Notes: a model not told the origin generated them from the letters alone. Numbered from the stretch's first letter, positions 8,333 through 15,974 are shown. The stretch: 33,554 bases of DNA from Lachnospiraceae bacterium (GCA_022792295.1 JAAWAR010000081.1:1-33554), one strand, 5' to 3'. Translations and numbers: made by a program.

Positions 8333-9094
8333 TTATATCTGCGGAATCAGGCACTCATACACTGCCTGCGACAATACAATCCCCAACTCACAGACCTGCG
8401 TGAAATACCCGGCCAGATCGCCTGTGATTCCGCCGAACTCCTTAAGCATGACACGCCGGCAATAATATCCTGCCGACAAAGATGCGGCAAGCGCAAAAAC
8501 AGCCCGCAGAGGAGAGCACACAAACATCAAAAAAGCCGCCGCCGCAATATACACGGTCATGACCCACATCGTTTCTTGTGTATCACTTCCTTTAACAAAA
8601 TCCGCCAGCATGCCCTTTTCCCGTGCTCCCGGAAGCGACGCCACCAGAAGGCCGCAAATCGCCCGGGACAGGACAAAGCCGGCCGCCGTCACAAGCGCTC
8701 CGCGAAGCAAAAGCCTCGTACAGGCGCCGTAATACAGGATCATATAAATGCCGCCGCCCATAACCGCAAACGCACCTACATGGGAATCCTTTAAAATTTC
8801 CAGTTTTCTTCCCCGATCCCCGTTTGAAGCCCGAGCGTCAAAGGTGTCAAGCAAGCCATCCATGTGGATTCCTCCGGACACCCAAAGCGGAACGGCCGTT
8901 AAAACCGCCCCGCCAAATCCCCCCGCCATCCGTTCTCCTGCAAAGAGCAGAAAGGACACTAGAAAAGCCGCTCCCACGACTGCTCCTACGAGCGGAAAAA
9001 ACCACATGGCACGCTTCCTGTCCTCCTCATCCCATAGGAAAACAGGCATAGGCAGTCTGGAATACATGGAGAATGCGATTATGAGCGCCTTCAT
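8333..9094 (-). CDS. cobS: Adenosylcobinamide-GDP ribazoletransferase
   Basis: CobS is the membrane-embedded cobalamin synthase that joins adenosylcobinamide-GDP to alpha-ribazole (or its phosphate). The 253 residues are of normal length. Signatures are the N-terminal FSMYSRLPMP, the loop GGIHMDGLLDTFDA (the metal-binding, Asp-rich site), FVLSRAICGLL and GGITGDLAGYF near the end. Several hydrophobic helices are visible. Its ATG overlaps the cobT stop by 4 bases (ATGA), with GGGAGG inside the end of cobT. The GDP-activating enzyme CobU/CobY is not found next to it, although that is a common position. Confidence 0.96.
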   Translation of the reverse strand: MKALIIAFSMYSRLPMPVFLWDEEDRKRAMWFFPLVGAVVGAAFLVSFLLFAGERMAGGFGGAVLTAVPLWVSGGIHMDGLLDTFDARASNGDRGRKLEILKDSHVGAFAVMGGGIYMILYYGACTRLLLRGALVTAAGFVLSRAICGLLVASLPGAREKGMLADFVKGSDTQETMWVMTVYIAAAAFLMFVCSPLRAVFALAASLSAGYYCRRVMLKEFGGITGDLAGYFTQVCELGIVLSQAVYECLIPQI

Positions 9095-10260
9095 GCCATG
9101 CCTCCCACAGCCTCATAATCCAGATAGGGTTCCACTGCGATTTCCTGGAATGTACTCATCTGCTCATATACATCTACACCCATCAATAGGAGTGGAAGGA
9201 GCGCCGCCGCCCCGCTGCCCTCACCTAAATGCATGCCAAGCCGCAGCGGCGCTGTCATGCCCAGTGCATCCAGCACTGCCTGGCTCGCTGCTTCTGAAGA
9301 AACATGTGACGGAAGCAGGAAATCCCGGACCAATGGATTCATGCATACGGCACAAAACGCCGCCGTTGACGAAATAAAGCCGTCCATCACCACCGGAAGC
9401 CGGTAAACGGCCCCACCCAAAAACACTCCGGCCATGCCGGCTAAATCGAAGCCTCCAAGCTCCGACAGCAGGGTAGCCACATGAAGGACCCGCTTGGCAT
9501 ACTCCGACTTTTCCGCCGGCTCTGCCAGCCATGCATACGAAGCATACTCCGGATATGCCTCATAAAACCGGCCCACAGCCGCCGCTACAGCTACCTTTTT
9601 TTTCTCAAACGCCTCCTTTGAAAGCCCGGCTCCTTTTCCCGTCACCTCCACCGGCGAAAGCCCTGTGAGAACGGAGCCGACCGCACTGCTGGGCGTCGTA
9701 TTGCCGATTCCCATCTCCCCGACCGCAAGGATTCCGTAACCGCGCTCCTTTAAATCCCGAACCAGGAACAAGCCGGCAAGCAGCGCCTTTAAGCACTCCT
9801 CCATACTCATGGCCGCCTCCCGGACAATATTTTTGCTGCCCTCTGCCACCTTGCGGTTTAACATGACAAACGGCTGCGGCCTCTTGGCTGGAAAAGCCGG
9901 CCCCAGCATACCGATGTCTACCGGAAATATATCGGTCCCCGATCTGCGGCACAGGATTGACGTAGAAGTCCGGTTTTGCGTAAAATTCTCCGCTACAATC
10001 CGCGTCACCTCCTGCCCCGTCTGGCTCACTCCCTCACAGACGACACCGTGATCCGCACACATGACCACGAGCGCCGGGCGGCATAGCTTTACATGCCGTG
10101 CATCGCCGGCGATCCCGGCTGCCTTTACAACCGCCTCCTCAAGAAAACCAAGGCTTCCGATCGGCTTTGCCAACGCATTCCAGCGCGTTCTCGCGTCCTC
10201 CATCGCAGCCCGGTCTGCCGGGCAGATCGTATCCAAAAGTTCCAAAAGCTGTTCTATCAT
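9091..10260 (-). CDS. cobT: Nicotinate-nucleotide--dimethylbenzimidazole phosphoribosyltransferase
   Basis: CobT moves phosphoribose from nicotinate mononucleotide to the lower-ligand base, forming alpha-ribazole-5'-phosphate. The 389 residues are somewhat longer than the usual ~350. The family's catalytic Glu is Glu347 in LRLGMHLGEGSGAAALLPL. LVVMCADHGVVCEGVSQTG and MGIGNTTPSSA are further signatures. The ATG at 10260 has GGAGG 8 bases upstream and is preferred over the ATG at 10275. It overlaps both cbiA upstream and cobS downstream by 4 bases. No genes for dimethylbenzimidazole synthesis are in the window, so the native base is not determined. Confidence 0.96.
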   Translation of the reverse strand: MIEQLLELLDTICPADRAAMEDARTRWNALAKPIGSLGFLEEAVVKAAGIAGDARHVKLCRPALVVMCADHGVVCEGVSQTGQEVTRIVAENFTQNRTSTSILCRRSGTDIFPVDIGMLGPAFPAKRPQPFVMLNRKVAEGSKNIVREAAMSMEECLKALLAGLFLVRDLKERGYGILAVGEMGIGNTTPSSAVGSVLTGLSPVEVTGKGAGLSKEAFEKKKVAVAAAVGRFYEAYPEYASYAWLAEPAEKSEYAKRVLHVATLLSELGGFDLAGMAGVFLGGAVYRLPVVMDGFISSTAAFCAVCMNPLVRDFLLPSHVSSEAASQAVLDALGMTAPLRLGMHLGEGSGAAALLPLLLMGVDVYEQMSTFQEIAVEPYLDYEAVGGMA

Positions 10261-11636
10261 GTCCGATTCCTCCATTCCGCTGCCCTGCGCAAAAAATTGT
10301 ATGGCTCATACCCATAAAAATACAGATGCGGAAATCCTGCATACAGGCTTGCGGTCATATATCCGCAGTCCCAGCTTCGGCCGCCCAGCGGCTTTTTAAA
10401 GCAAAACGCATCTCCGTTTTCTGCACAGTCCCAATAATGGAATTCATGTGCCGCAAACGCCGTCCCGGCCTCCCCTAAAAGGCCGCTTTTATTTGCCGTC
10501 ATGATCCCGTAGCCAAACCGCCCAAGACGGCCGCTGTTTTTTCCCTCTCCCGCCAGCACGCCTGCCATCGGAAAGCGCCGTCCCTGTTCGTCCCAAAGCG
10601 CCTCTTTCAGATACAGATAGCCGCCGCACTCCGCCAAACACGGAAGACCCGAACGAATCGCATGCCGGATGCTCTTTTGCATGCTTATATTTTCGGAAAG
10701 CGCCCGCGCATATAACTCCGGATAGCCGCCGCCCAGATACAGACCGCTGCACTCCCCGGGAAGCTCCTGATCCCGAAGCGGCGAAAAAAACAAGAGGCGG
10801 GCTCCCATGCGTTCCAGCGTCTCCAGATTATCTTCATAATAGAAGCAAAATGCCTCATCCCTTGCAACCGCGATCGCCGGCTCTTTCCCTACCCGAACGA
10901 CCGACCGGGATTCCCATGAAAGCGGCCCCGCCTCCTCTGCAATCGAGAGTAACCCCTCCAAGTCAATCCCCGGCCGTAGCGTTTTCGCCAGACGGTTGAT
11001 CTTTTTTTGAAATTCCGGTATCTCCCCCGGCAGGACGAGCCCGAGATGACGGCTCTCCAGCGCAAAGTCAGAAAGCTTTGGCACAAAGCCGACAGCCTTA
11101 ATCCCGAACTCTGTTTCCACGCGTTCCCTAAGCCCCGGAAACAATACCGGGGAGAGACGATTAAAAATCACGCCCCGCACCATGCTGTCCGGACGATACT
11201 CCAAAAATCCTTTCAAAGCGGCCAAAACTGACAGGCTGCGTCCCGAGGCATCCAGGATAAGGATCGTCGGTATCCCCAGACACCGGGCCGTCTCATAGGA
11301 GCTTGCGCGATCCGACAGCCCGCCGAGTCCGTCATAATACCCCATGACACCTTCGACGACGCCGACTCGGCGCCTTCCATTCGCCCCTTTGTCATGCCTT
11401 CCCATCAAAAAATGCAATGCATTTTCATCGGAAAAAAATCCATCCAAATTGTAAGACGGCCGTCCCAAGACTGCGCGGTGATACATCGGATCAATATAAT
11501 CCGGCCCGCATTTAAACGCCTGAGCAAAAATTCCTTCACTCTGAAACATCGCAAGCAGCGCACAGGTAAGCAACGTCTTTCCCTGCCCGCTCCTCTCAGC
11601 CGCCAGCATAAACCTCGGAAAACTTGCCTGGCTCAT
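10257..11636 (-). CDS. cbiA: Cobyrinate a,c-diamide synthase
   Basis: This 459-residue CbiA/CobB amidotransferase uses ATP and glutamine to amidate the a and c acetates of cobyrinate. The P-loop is AAERSGQGKT (residues 12-21). The glutaminase nucleophile is Cys337 in CLAECGGYLYL, with HEFHYWD downstream. The frame is open to 11789, but the ATG at 11636 has a perfect AAGGAGG 8 bases upstream and gives the family N-terminus. It is the first gene of cobalamin block II. The 5' region carries two inverted repeats (11676-11730) but no recognisable cobalamin riboswitch. It ends in a 4-base overlap with cobT. Confidence 0.96.
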   Translation of the reverse strand: MSQASFPRFMLAAERSGQGKTLLTCALLAMFQSEGIFAQAFKCGPDYIDPMYHRAVLGRPSYNLDGFFSDENALHFLMGRHDKGANGRRRVGVVEGVMGYYDGLGGLSDRASSYETARCLGIPTILILDASGRSLSVLAALKGFLEYRPDSMVRGVIFNRLSPVLFPGLRERVETEFGIKAVGFVPKLSDFALESRHLGLVLPGEIPEFQKKINRLAKTLRPGIDLEGLLSIAEEAGPLSWESRSVVRVGKEPAIAVARDEAFCFYYEDNLETLERMGARLLFFSPLRDQELPGECSGLYLGGGYPELYARALSENISMQKSIRHAIRSGLPCLAECGGYLYLKEALWDEQGRRFPMAGVLAGEGKNSGRLGRFGYGIMTANKSGLLGEAGTAFAAHEFHYWDCAENGDAFCFKKPLGGRSWDCGYMTASLYAGFPHLYFYGYEPYNFLRRAAEWRNRT

Positions 11637-11675
11637 TTTGACCGCCTCCTTTCCGGCAGGTTCGAACAAATAGTG

Positions 11676-11710
11676 AAAACGCCAGGGAGCGAAAAAATCC
11701 GTGGCGTTTT
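11676..11710. promoter_or_regulatory. 9-bp inverted repeat upstream of cbiA
   Basis: AAAACGCCA and TGGCGTTTT are perfect inverted copies separated by 17 bases, ending 40 bases before the cbiA start. Read on the - strand, the core CGCCA/TGGCG hairpin is followed by TTTT, so it could be a weak terminator of the decayed upstream locus, an attenuator in the cbiA leader, or an operator. The sequence alone does not decide. Confidence 0.45.
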
Positions 11711-11730
11711 GGAAACTGTTTCTTTTCCAA
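11709..11730. promoter_or_regulatory. 7-bp inverted repeat TTGGAAA/TTTCCAA
   Basis: A perfect 7-bp inverted repeat with an 8-base loop abuts the 9-bp repeat on its upstream side relative to cbiA. Together they form two consecutive hairpins in any transcript that runs into cbiA. The function is unknown. Confidence 0.35.
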
Positions 11731-11746
11731 CAAATCCTTGTGCCTT

Positions 11747-11940
11747 TTACTGCTCTGCCTCCAAAACTTCCGGCATGAACATGGCTCAATCAACCGGTAC
11801 TCCCATGTTTTTCACAAGGCTCTTGATACGGAACAAGATATAGCGGTTGTCATGCGGCTGGTCTTTCCTTTAGTCATTCCCTCAGCTATTCCTTTATCCA
11901 GATTGCACATGGCCGACACTTTCTTGTTCATTTTATCACA
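11747..11940 (-). pseudogene. C-terminal remnant of an Rpn / PD-(D/E)XK transposase-like protein
   Basis: Translating the - strand gives KVSAMCNLDKGIAEGMTKG from about 11931. After a frame change it gives SLVKNMGVPVD, then a TGA, then AMFMPEVLEAEQ and a TAA at 11747. These pieces in this order resemble the C-terminus of Rpn-family recombination-promoting nuclease/putative transposases, which are abundant in Lachnospiraceae. At least one frameshift and one stop interrupt it, and the nuclease domain is absent. It is a dead fragment between the CRISPR relic and cbiA. The family call rests on remembered motif similarity. Confidence 0.5.
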
Positions 11941-11965
11941 GCTTTACCGAAGCGTCCATTTCTTT

Positions 11966-12067
11966 TTCAGGTTGGCTGCACTCCCCAAAAGCGGTGACTA
12001 TCTTTGGCGACGGCAATCTCTTTGTGAACCTCAAATTTCAATCCACACCACCTACAAAGACGGTGAC
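11966..12067 (-). CRISPR. Relict type I-C CRISPR mini-array (one full repeat, one spacer, one degenerate terminal repeat)
   Basis: On the - strand, 12067-12035 is a 33-base unit that begins GTCACCG and ends GTGGATTGAAAT. Length, first bases and the 3' handle all match type I-C repeats. CACC and GGTG in its middle can pair as the usual repeat stem. It is followed by a 36-base spacer (12034-11999), which is the normal I-C spacer length. Then comes a second unit starting GTCACCG at 11998 whose 3' half has diverged, as is usual for the trailer-end repeat. The orientation agrees with the Cas7/Cas2 remnant upstream, because in I-C loci the array follows cas2 on the same strand. No further repeats were found. 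Confidence 0.65.
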
Positions 12068-12113
12068 TGCAATTTCAAACAAAAAATAACACTACCCTTA
12101 TTATTTTGTTTGT

Positions 12114-12143
12114 AAAAATCGTACCCTCAGTGGACAAGGGTAC
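12114..12143 (-). terminator. Predicted Rho-independent terminator downstream of the cas relic
   Basis: Read on the - strand, GTACCCT, a 9-base loop and AGGGTAC form a perfect 7-bp stem followed by GATTTTT. It lies between the Cas2-derived C-terminus and the CRISPR repeat, where a terminator ahead of the leader would be expected. It may now end the Imm33/DUF4241 operon transcript. The 170 bases from 12144 to 12315 show nothing else that I recognise. Confidence 0.65.
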
Positions 12144-12315
12144 AATCCTTTATTCTATAGTAATCCCTGTCGATAAATCTATATAAAAATCTTTCCTCTT
12201 TTCCGGTGCGAATCTCCCAGGAAATGCATGTCCACTTAAAACCCACACTTTCATCATGCATGATCCTTCTGTCTACTTTTCCCGTTCCAGCCTGATGCAT
12301 CCAGTTCTAACTCTA

Positions 12316-12588
12316 TCAAAGAATCAACGGGTTCTGTACATCCATACCTCTACTGATGCCAGCCTGCTCAGCGTTTGCTTTCCCCTCATTTCCCAGATAA
12401 CAGAATCTCAAGCCGTCTTTGGTTCCATCTATGATCTCACTTATATTGATAATAGCCTCCCGCAAAAGCTCCAGATCGTCTTCCGAAAATCCGATTGCTT
12501 TCTTTGTCAGGTTTTCCGAAATATATCCTTTTGCTCTGTACAAAGCATACGGAATGATACTTTTTAGCTCCCGTTCTCTGCTTTCCTG
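12316..12588 (-). pseudogene. Cas7(Csd2)-Cas2 in-frame fusion remnant of a type I-C CRISPR-Cas operon
   Basis: This frame has 90 sense codons and ends with TGA at 12316. Its first half (ESRERELKSIIPYALYRAKG, then YISENLTKKAIGFSEDDLEL and LREAIINI) follows the C-terminal part of type I-C Cas7/Csd2, which typically reads KHIVPYGLYRAHGFIS, then KTGFSEEDLELLWEALINM. Its second half (IIDGTKDGLRFCYLGNEGK, then GMDVQNPLIL) follows the C-terminus of I-C Cas2, typically DSLRFYYLGN, then FDVEGTLI. A deletion that removed the end of cas7, cas4, cas1 and the start of cas2 would give exactly this. There is no ATG; the only candidate start after the Cas7 part begins is a TTG at 12543 without a good ribosome binding site, so expression is doubtful. 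The upstream end abuts the stop of the Imm33 gene. Confidence 0.65.
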
Positions 12589-12589
12589 A

Positions 12590-13675
12590 TCAAAAATACT
12601 TTGGGTTTATAAAGGGTACCGTCAAACAGGTGATCTCCCCCTCCGCGTCTATTCCCCAATATCCGCTGTATACACCATCCCCCATACCGCTGGAAAACAA
12701 AACCAGCTTTTTCCCGCTCTCGGGCAGCCGCCACTCAAGAAAATTTCCAGCCTGGTTCTGAAACTCCGGATCAGCTTCATAGCTTTTCTGAAAAAGAGCC
12801 GCAAAATAATCTATATATTTGTTCTTTCCTGGATTTTGCTCCTCCCAACTTTCAAAATATCTCCTGTATTCCTCCGAAATCTGCATATCCGTAAAGCAGG
12901 CAAGCCCTGTATCTACACCGAAAAATGTCCAGACACCCGGTTTTCCCAAATCTTCTCTTTTCTTCCCTTTTGGCATGGCGATCTCATAGCGAATGGCCGT
13001 CCCGCTGCCAAGCAAAAGCCTTGCGGCAGCAATCCGCAAACCAACAATCCGAGAACGGCAGACAGACAGTTCCACCGGATACCTTCCAACCGGAATCTTT
13101 CTGTCCAGAATCGTCTCATATCTGCCCCCCAGATAAGCGATAGGGTCCGCCAGTACCACCTCTCCGGTGGGAAAATCCGCTTCTCCCGCCTGGATGGCTT
13201 GCGTCTTACGATTTTTTATAAACAGCATCTCAAAAAACTCTGCCGGATATGTTTCCTGGTTTAAAAATTTCAGATTTTTTTCAAAGGCAATCTGTGCCGG
13301 ATGCTTCACAGGTTCCCGGATCTCTTTCCCGGTTCTTGTATCGACAAAATATTTCCCGGTTTTATCGCAGCGAAACTCCAGGTCACTGCCGATTGGCATA
13401 TAAAACACATTCAAAACCGTTGGTTCAATATTGGCTAACGTATTAAAATCTACGATTGTCATGTTTTTCGCGTCATCTACATATTCCTGCGTGTCTGTGT
13501 CACCAAAAGCCACCCAGCCGTTTCCGTGTTCGCTCTCCTGACGAAACAGCCATTTTAATCGCGATGTACCGTTTAAAATGGATTTGCTGACAATACTCCC
13601 CCCGGCTCCTCTGATATATTCTTTTATCTCCGGCTGCTTTTCTGCCGGCTTTTCTTCCTTTCTTCTACCAAACAT
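12590..13675 (-). CDS. Imm33 (DUF2185) - DUF4241 two-domain immunity-like protein
   Basis: The protein has 361 residues and no signal peptide. Residues ~25-105 (IVSKSILN..., WVAFGDTDTQEY, VDFNTLANIEPTVL) resemble the DUF2185/Imm33 domain. Residues ~195-350 (GRYPVELSVCRSRIVGLRIA, GVDTGLACFTD, GMGDGVYSGYWGID) resemble DUF4241. Imm33 is known as an immunity domain of polymorphic toxin systems; the role of the fusion is not known. GGAGG stands 12 bases before the ATG. It lies 28 bases after the Sel1-repeat gene and is the last gene of a three-gene operon. No toxin gene is present nearby. Its composition is less GC-rich than the cobalamin genes, consistent with an acquired island. Confidence 0.7.
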   Translation of the reverse strand: MFGRRKEEKPAEKQPEIKEYIRGAGGSIVSKSILNGTSRLKWLFRQESEHGNGWVAFGDTDTQEYVDDAKNMTIVDFNTLANIEPTVLNVFYMPIGSDLEFRCDKTGKYFVDTRTGKEIREPVKHPAQIAFEKNLKFLNQETYPAEFFEMLFIKNRKTQAIQAGEADFPTGEVVLADPIAYLGGRYETILDRKIPVGRYPVELSVCRSRIVGLRIAAARLLLGSGTAIRYEIAMPKGKKREDLGKPGVWTFFGVDTGLACFTDMQISEEYRRYFESWEEQNPGKNKYIDYFAALFQKSYEADPEFQNQAGNFLEWRLPESGKKLVLFSSGMGDGVYSGYWGIDAEGEITCLTVPFINPKYF

Positions 13676-13703
13676 CCCCGTCTGATTCCTCCTTTTCCGT
13701 TTC

Positions 13704-14930
13704 TCACTTCCGCCGCCAGACGCCGAACAGGCTTTTCTTATACTGTTTTAGAGCCTCCTTTGCCGGTTCATAGTTCCCCGCCGCTTTCAGATATTCCACG
13801 CCCTTTTCTATATTCTCTTTCACACCGATTCCCTCCGCATACATCATTCCAAGGCCATAGTTTTTATATATTGTGCTGCGGCTCCTCTCCAGCAGTGCCT
13901 TGCCCCGTGCGGGATTCTGTTCACAGCCATATCCCAAAAGGCAGCAGATTCCCAGCATATCGTCAGCCTCCTCATCCTTCTGCTCCAGATACTGCACGGC
14001 ACGGGCATAGTCTTTCTCTGTACCAAGGCCCCGAAAGTACATCTCCCCGGCTTTTCGGCAGCCATAAGGGTCATTTCCATAACCGGCCGTTTTCTCGAAG
14101 CACTCCAGCGCATAGGCCAAGTTGCGCTCCACAGCCTTGCCATCCCAGTAAATATCTCCTACGATATGCCAGCCGAAAAGATGGCCTGCCTGCGCCGCAC
14201 GGAGCGCCCAAGGAAGGGCTTCTTCTGCCCTATCCAGCTTATAATAAAGTTCAAACGCATAGTTATACATCCAATCCGGATACGCAAGCTCTGCGCCCTG
14301 CCGAATGACCTCCATTTTTTTCTCATAAACAGGAGGGATCAGATCCCCCCTTCCACTGCCATAATAATTGCGGTAGTTCCGGCCTGCCAGACCCATGCCG
14401 CCCAAAAAAGACTTCTTGAACCATGGAATGCTCTGCTCCATCTGCTCCCGCCGCCAGTTATCCCATGCCTCCCTGCTCGCAAACTCTCCTTCTTTCCGGT
14501 CTTCGATCTCGATTATATCCAGAAAATAATACGTGTTCCCGATCATATACTGACAAAACAGGCAGCCGTTTTTTGCTTTCTCATAAATAACATCCCATGC
14601 CTCTTTGATACTTCCGAAGGGCATGATCTCCTGAAGCTCCGGGGTCAGCATATCCATCCGGAGCGCTCCCAGAACCGCTGCGGCGCTTCCCAGAGAGATT
14701 CCCTGATGGAGCATGGCATAAGCAGCGGCTTCATTTTCTTCAAACGGATGGTAGTCCCAGCTATAGCAGACTCCCGAAAAGCAGCGGGAAAGAAAATAGT
14801 AGGCATCCCCGTCCCCTTCTTTTGCTGCAAGAAACAATGCGTCCGCCGCCGCATTCGCCCTTTTGCTGTCATAACAGTAATAGAGATCCTCAATCGCCTT
14901 ATCCACCACATCACTAAAGTACTTTCCCAT
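13704..14930 (-). CDS. Sel1-like (TPR-type) repeat protein
   Basis: This 408-residue cytoplasmic protein has Sel1-like alpha-helical repeats. Clear units include GDAYYFLSRCFSG, ALPWALRAAQAGHLFGWHIV, DPYGCRKAGEMYFRGLGTEK, ADDMLGICCLLGYGCEQNPA and YGLGMMYAEGIGVKENIEKG. Such repeats mediate protein-protein binding; no enzymatic domain is visible. The ATG has GGAGG 4 bases upstream, inside the end of the preceding gene, with which it overlaps by 17 bases. It sits between a membrane protein and the Imm33/DUF4241 protein, and Sel1 proteins often accompany such immunity genes. Its exact partner is unknown. Confidence 0.85.
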   Translation of the reverse strand: MGKYFSDVVDKAIEDLYYCYDSKRANAAADALFLAAKEGDGDAYYFLSRCFSGVCYSWDYHPFEENEAAAYAMLHQGISLGSAAAVLGALRMDMLTPELQEIMPFGSIKEAWDVIYEKAKNGCLFCQYMIGNTYYFLDIIEIEDRKEGEFASREAWDNWRREQMEQSIPWFKKSFLGGMGLAGRNYRNYYGSGRGDLIPPVYEKKMEVIRQGAELAYPDWMYNYAFELYYKLDRAEEALPWALRAAQAGHLFGWHIVGDIYWDGKAVERNLAYALECFEKTAGYGNDPYGCRKAGEMYFRGLGTEKDYARAVQYLEQKDEEADDMLGICCLLGYGCEQNPARGKALLERSRSTIYKNYGLGMMYAEGIGVKENIEKGVEYLKAAGNYEPAKEALKQYKKSLFGVWRRK

Positions 14931-15945
14931 GTTTCCTCCACTCTTTTTCCACTTGGGCAGTTATGTCGGCCCAACCACTCGTTTCCTCAAACGAACCTTC
15001 GTTCAAGTAATGTACCAGCCAGAATTTCACCTGGGTTACGGTTCCTTTTTTCGCAAAAAAACGTGAAGTCCCCTTCCCTGTAATATTCGTCCGCCAGATA
15101 ACCGTCAGTTCGGCCTCCAAGCCGGGGAATATATCAACTGCCTGAGCCCCCCACTCCAATACTGCCTTCTGGTATTTTCCGGCATGCACCCCTTCTATGG
15201 CCAACTCCAAATCTCTGTCAGAAAAAAATTTGTGTTCATCATGCCAGCTTTCTCCAAAAATAACCAGAAGCTGGTGCCAAAATACCACGGTTCTTCCTGT
15301 CCGGTTCAAAGATTCCTGTCCAAATGCCTGCACGTCTTTCGGGTTAGCATCTGCCCTTTCCCCGTCAGCATCCGGCTCCGTTTTTTCCCAGCCGCAGAAA
15401 TCCATGCGGCCGGACAAAAATTGCCTGAACCATTCTTCTGCCATATCCGGCCCCGTACTTTCCCGGTATATCCAGTATCCGCCCTCATCTCCTATGAAAA
15501 ATGCCGTCAATAGTATGGCGTCCTGATACGTGCACAGAACCCTTTTTAACATCCCCCGTTCCTGTATAGAGATTGGTGACAACAGCCGAATCTCGAAATT
15601 TACGCCTTCTCCTTTTTCCATAAGGCCTTTTAGCTGCTCCTGCAATCGTCCAAAGGTGACATTGGAACTCTGATTCCCAGCTAAATCTATCAGAATAAAT
15701 GGAGTGGCCAAAAGATTTCCCGGTTTTTTATCCGGCTTGGCCAAATCACGTACCCCATCCCATATCCCATACAAGCCGAAGAAGGCCATACCAAGACCAA
15801 GCAGGAGACGTGCCATTCCAATCCCCTCCTCAATCCCCGTAAGTCCTATGACAGTCAGGCCCAAGCCAAGAAACAGCCCATAGGCCCCCAATAGCAGGGG
15901 GATTAAGCGCAGCCGTCTTCCTTTTTTGTTATGTTTTTCTTTCAT
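14914..15945 (-). CDS. Uncharacterised membrane protein with two N-terminal transmembrane helices
   Basis: I do not recognise a named family for this 343-residue protein. A Lys/Arg-rich N-terminus precedes two hydrophobic helices: ~14-40 (LIPLLLGAYGLFLGLGLTVI) and ~44-66 (MARLLLGLGMAFFGLYGIWD). The remaining ~270 residues are soluble, with many Trp residues (WIYRESTG..., FWLVHYLNEGSFEETSGW). By charge the hairpin probably leaves the large domain in the cytoplasm. It is the first gene of the operon with the Sel1 and Imm33/DUF4241 genes and is preceded by a strong promoter (16025-16052). The ribosome binding site (GGGGCGG) is weak. It may bind the products of the next two genes, but that is a guess from context. 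Confidence 0.75.
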   Translation of the reverse strand: MKEKHNKKGRRLRLIPLLLGAYGLFLGLGLTVIGLTGIEEGIGMARLLLGLGMAFFGLYGIWDGVRDLAKPDKKPGNLLATPFILIDLAGNQSSNVTFGRLQEQLKGLMEKGEGVNFEIRLLSPISIQERGMLKRVLCTYQDAILLTAFFIGDEGGYWIYRESTGPDMAEEWFRQFLSGRMDFCGWEKTEPDADGERADANPKDVQAFGQESLNRTGRTVVFWHQLLVIFGESWHDEHKFFSDRDLELAIEGVHAGKYQKAVLEWGAQAVDIFPGLEAELTVIWRTNITGKGTSRFFAKKGTVTQVKFWLVHYLNEGSFEETSGWADITAQVEKEWRKHGKVL

Positions 15946-15974
15946 AAGCCGCCCCTGTCGGTTTTAATATCGAG

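Noticed and set aside
12072-12078. Additional CRISPR repeat suggested by ATTTCAA next to the full repeat
   Set aside because: Only seven bases match and the distance to the full repeat leaves no room for a spacer; it is better read as part of the leader.
11637-12110. Cobalamin riboswitch upstream of cbiA
   Set aside because: A weak CCTGCC-like stretch near 11655-11665 lacks the rest of the B12 box and the conserved upstream helices; only simple hairpins were found.
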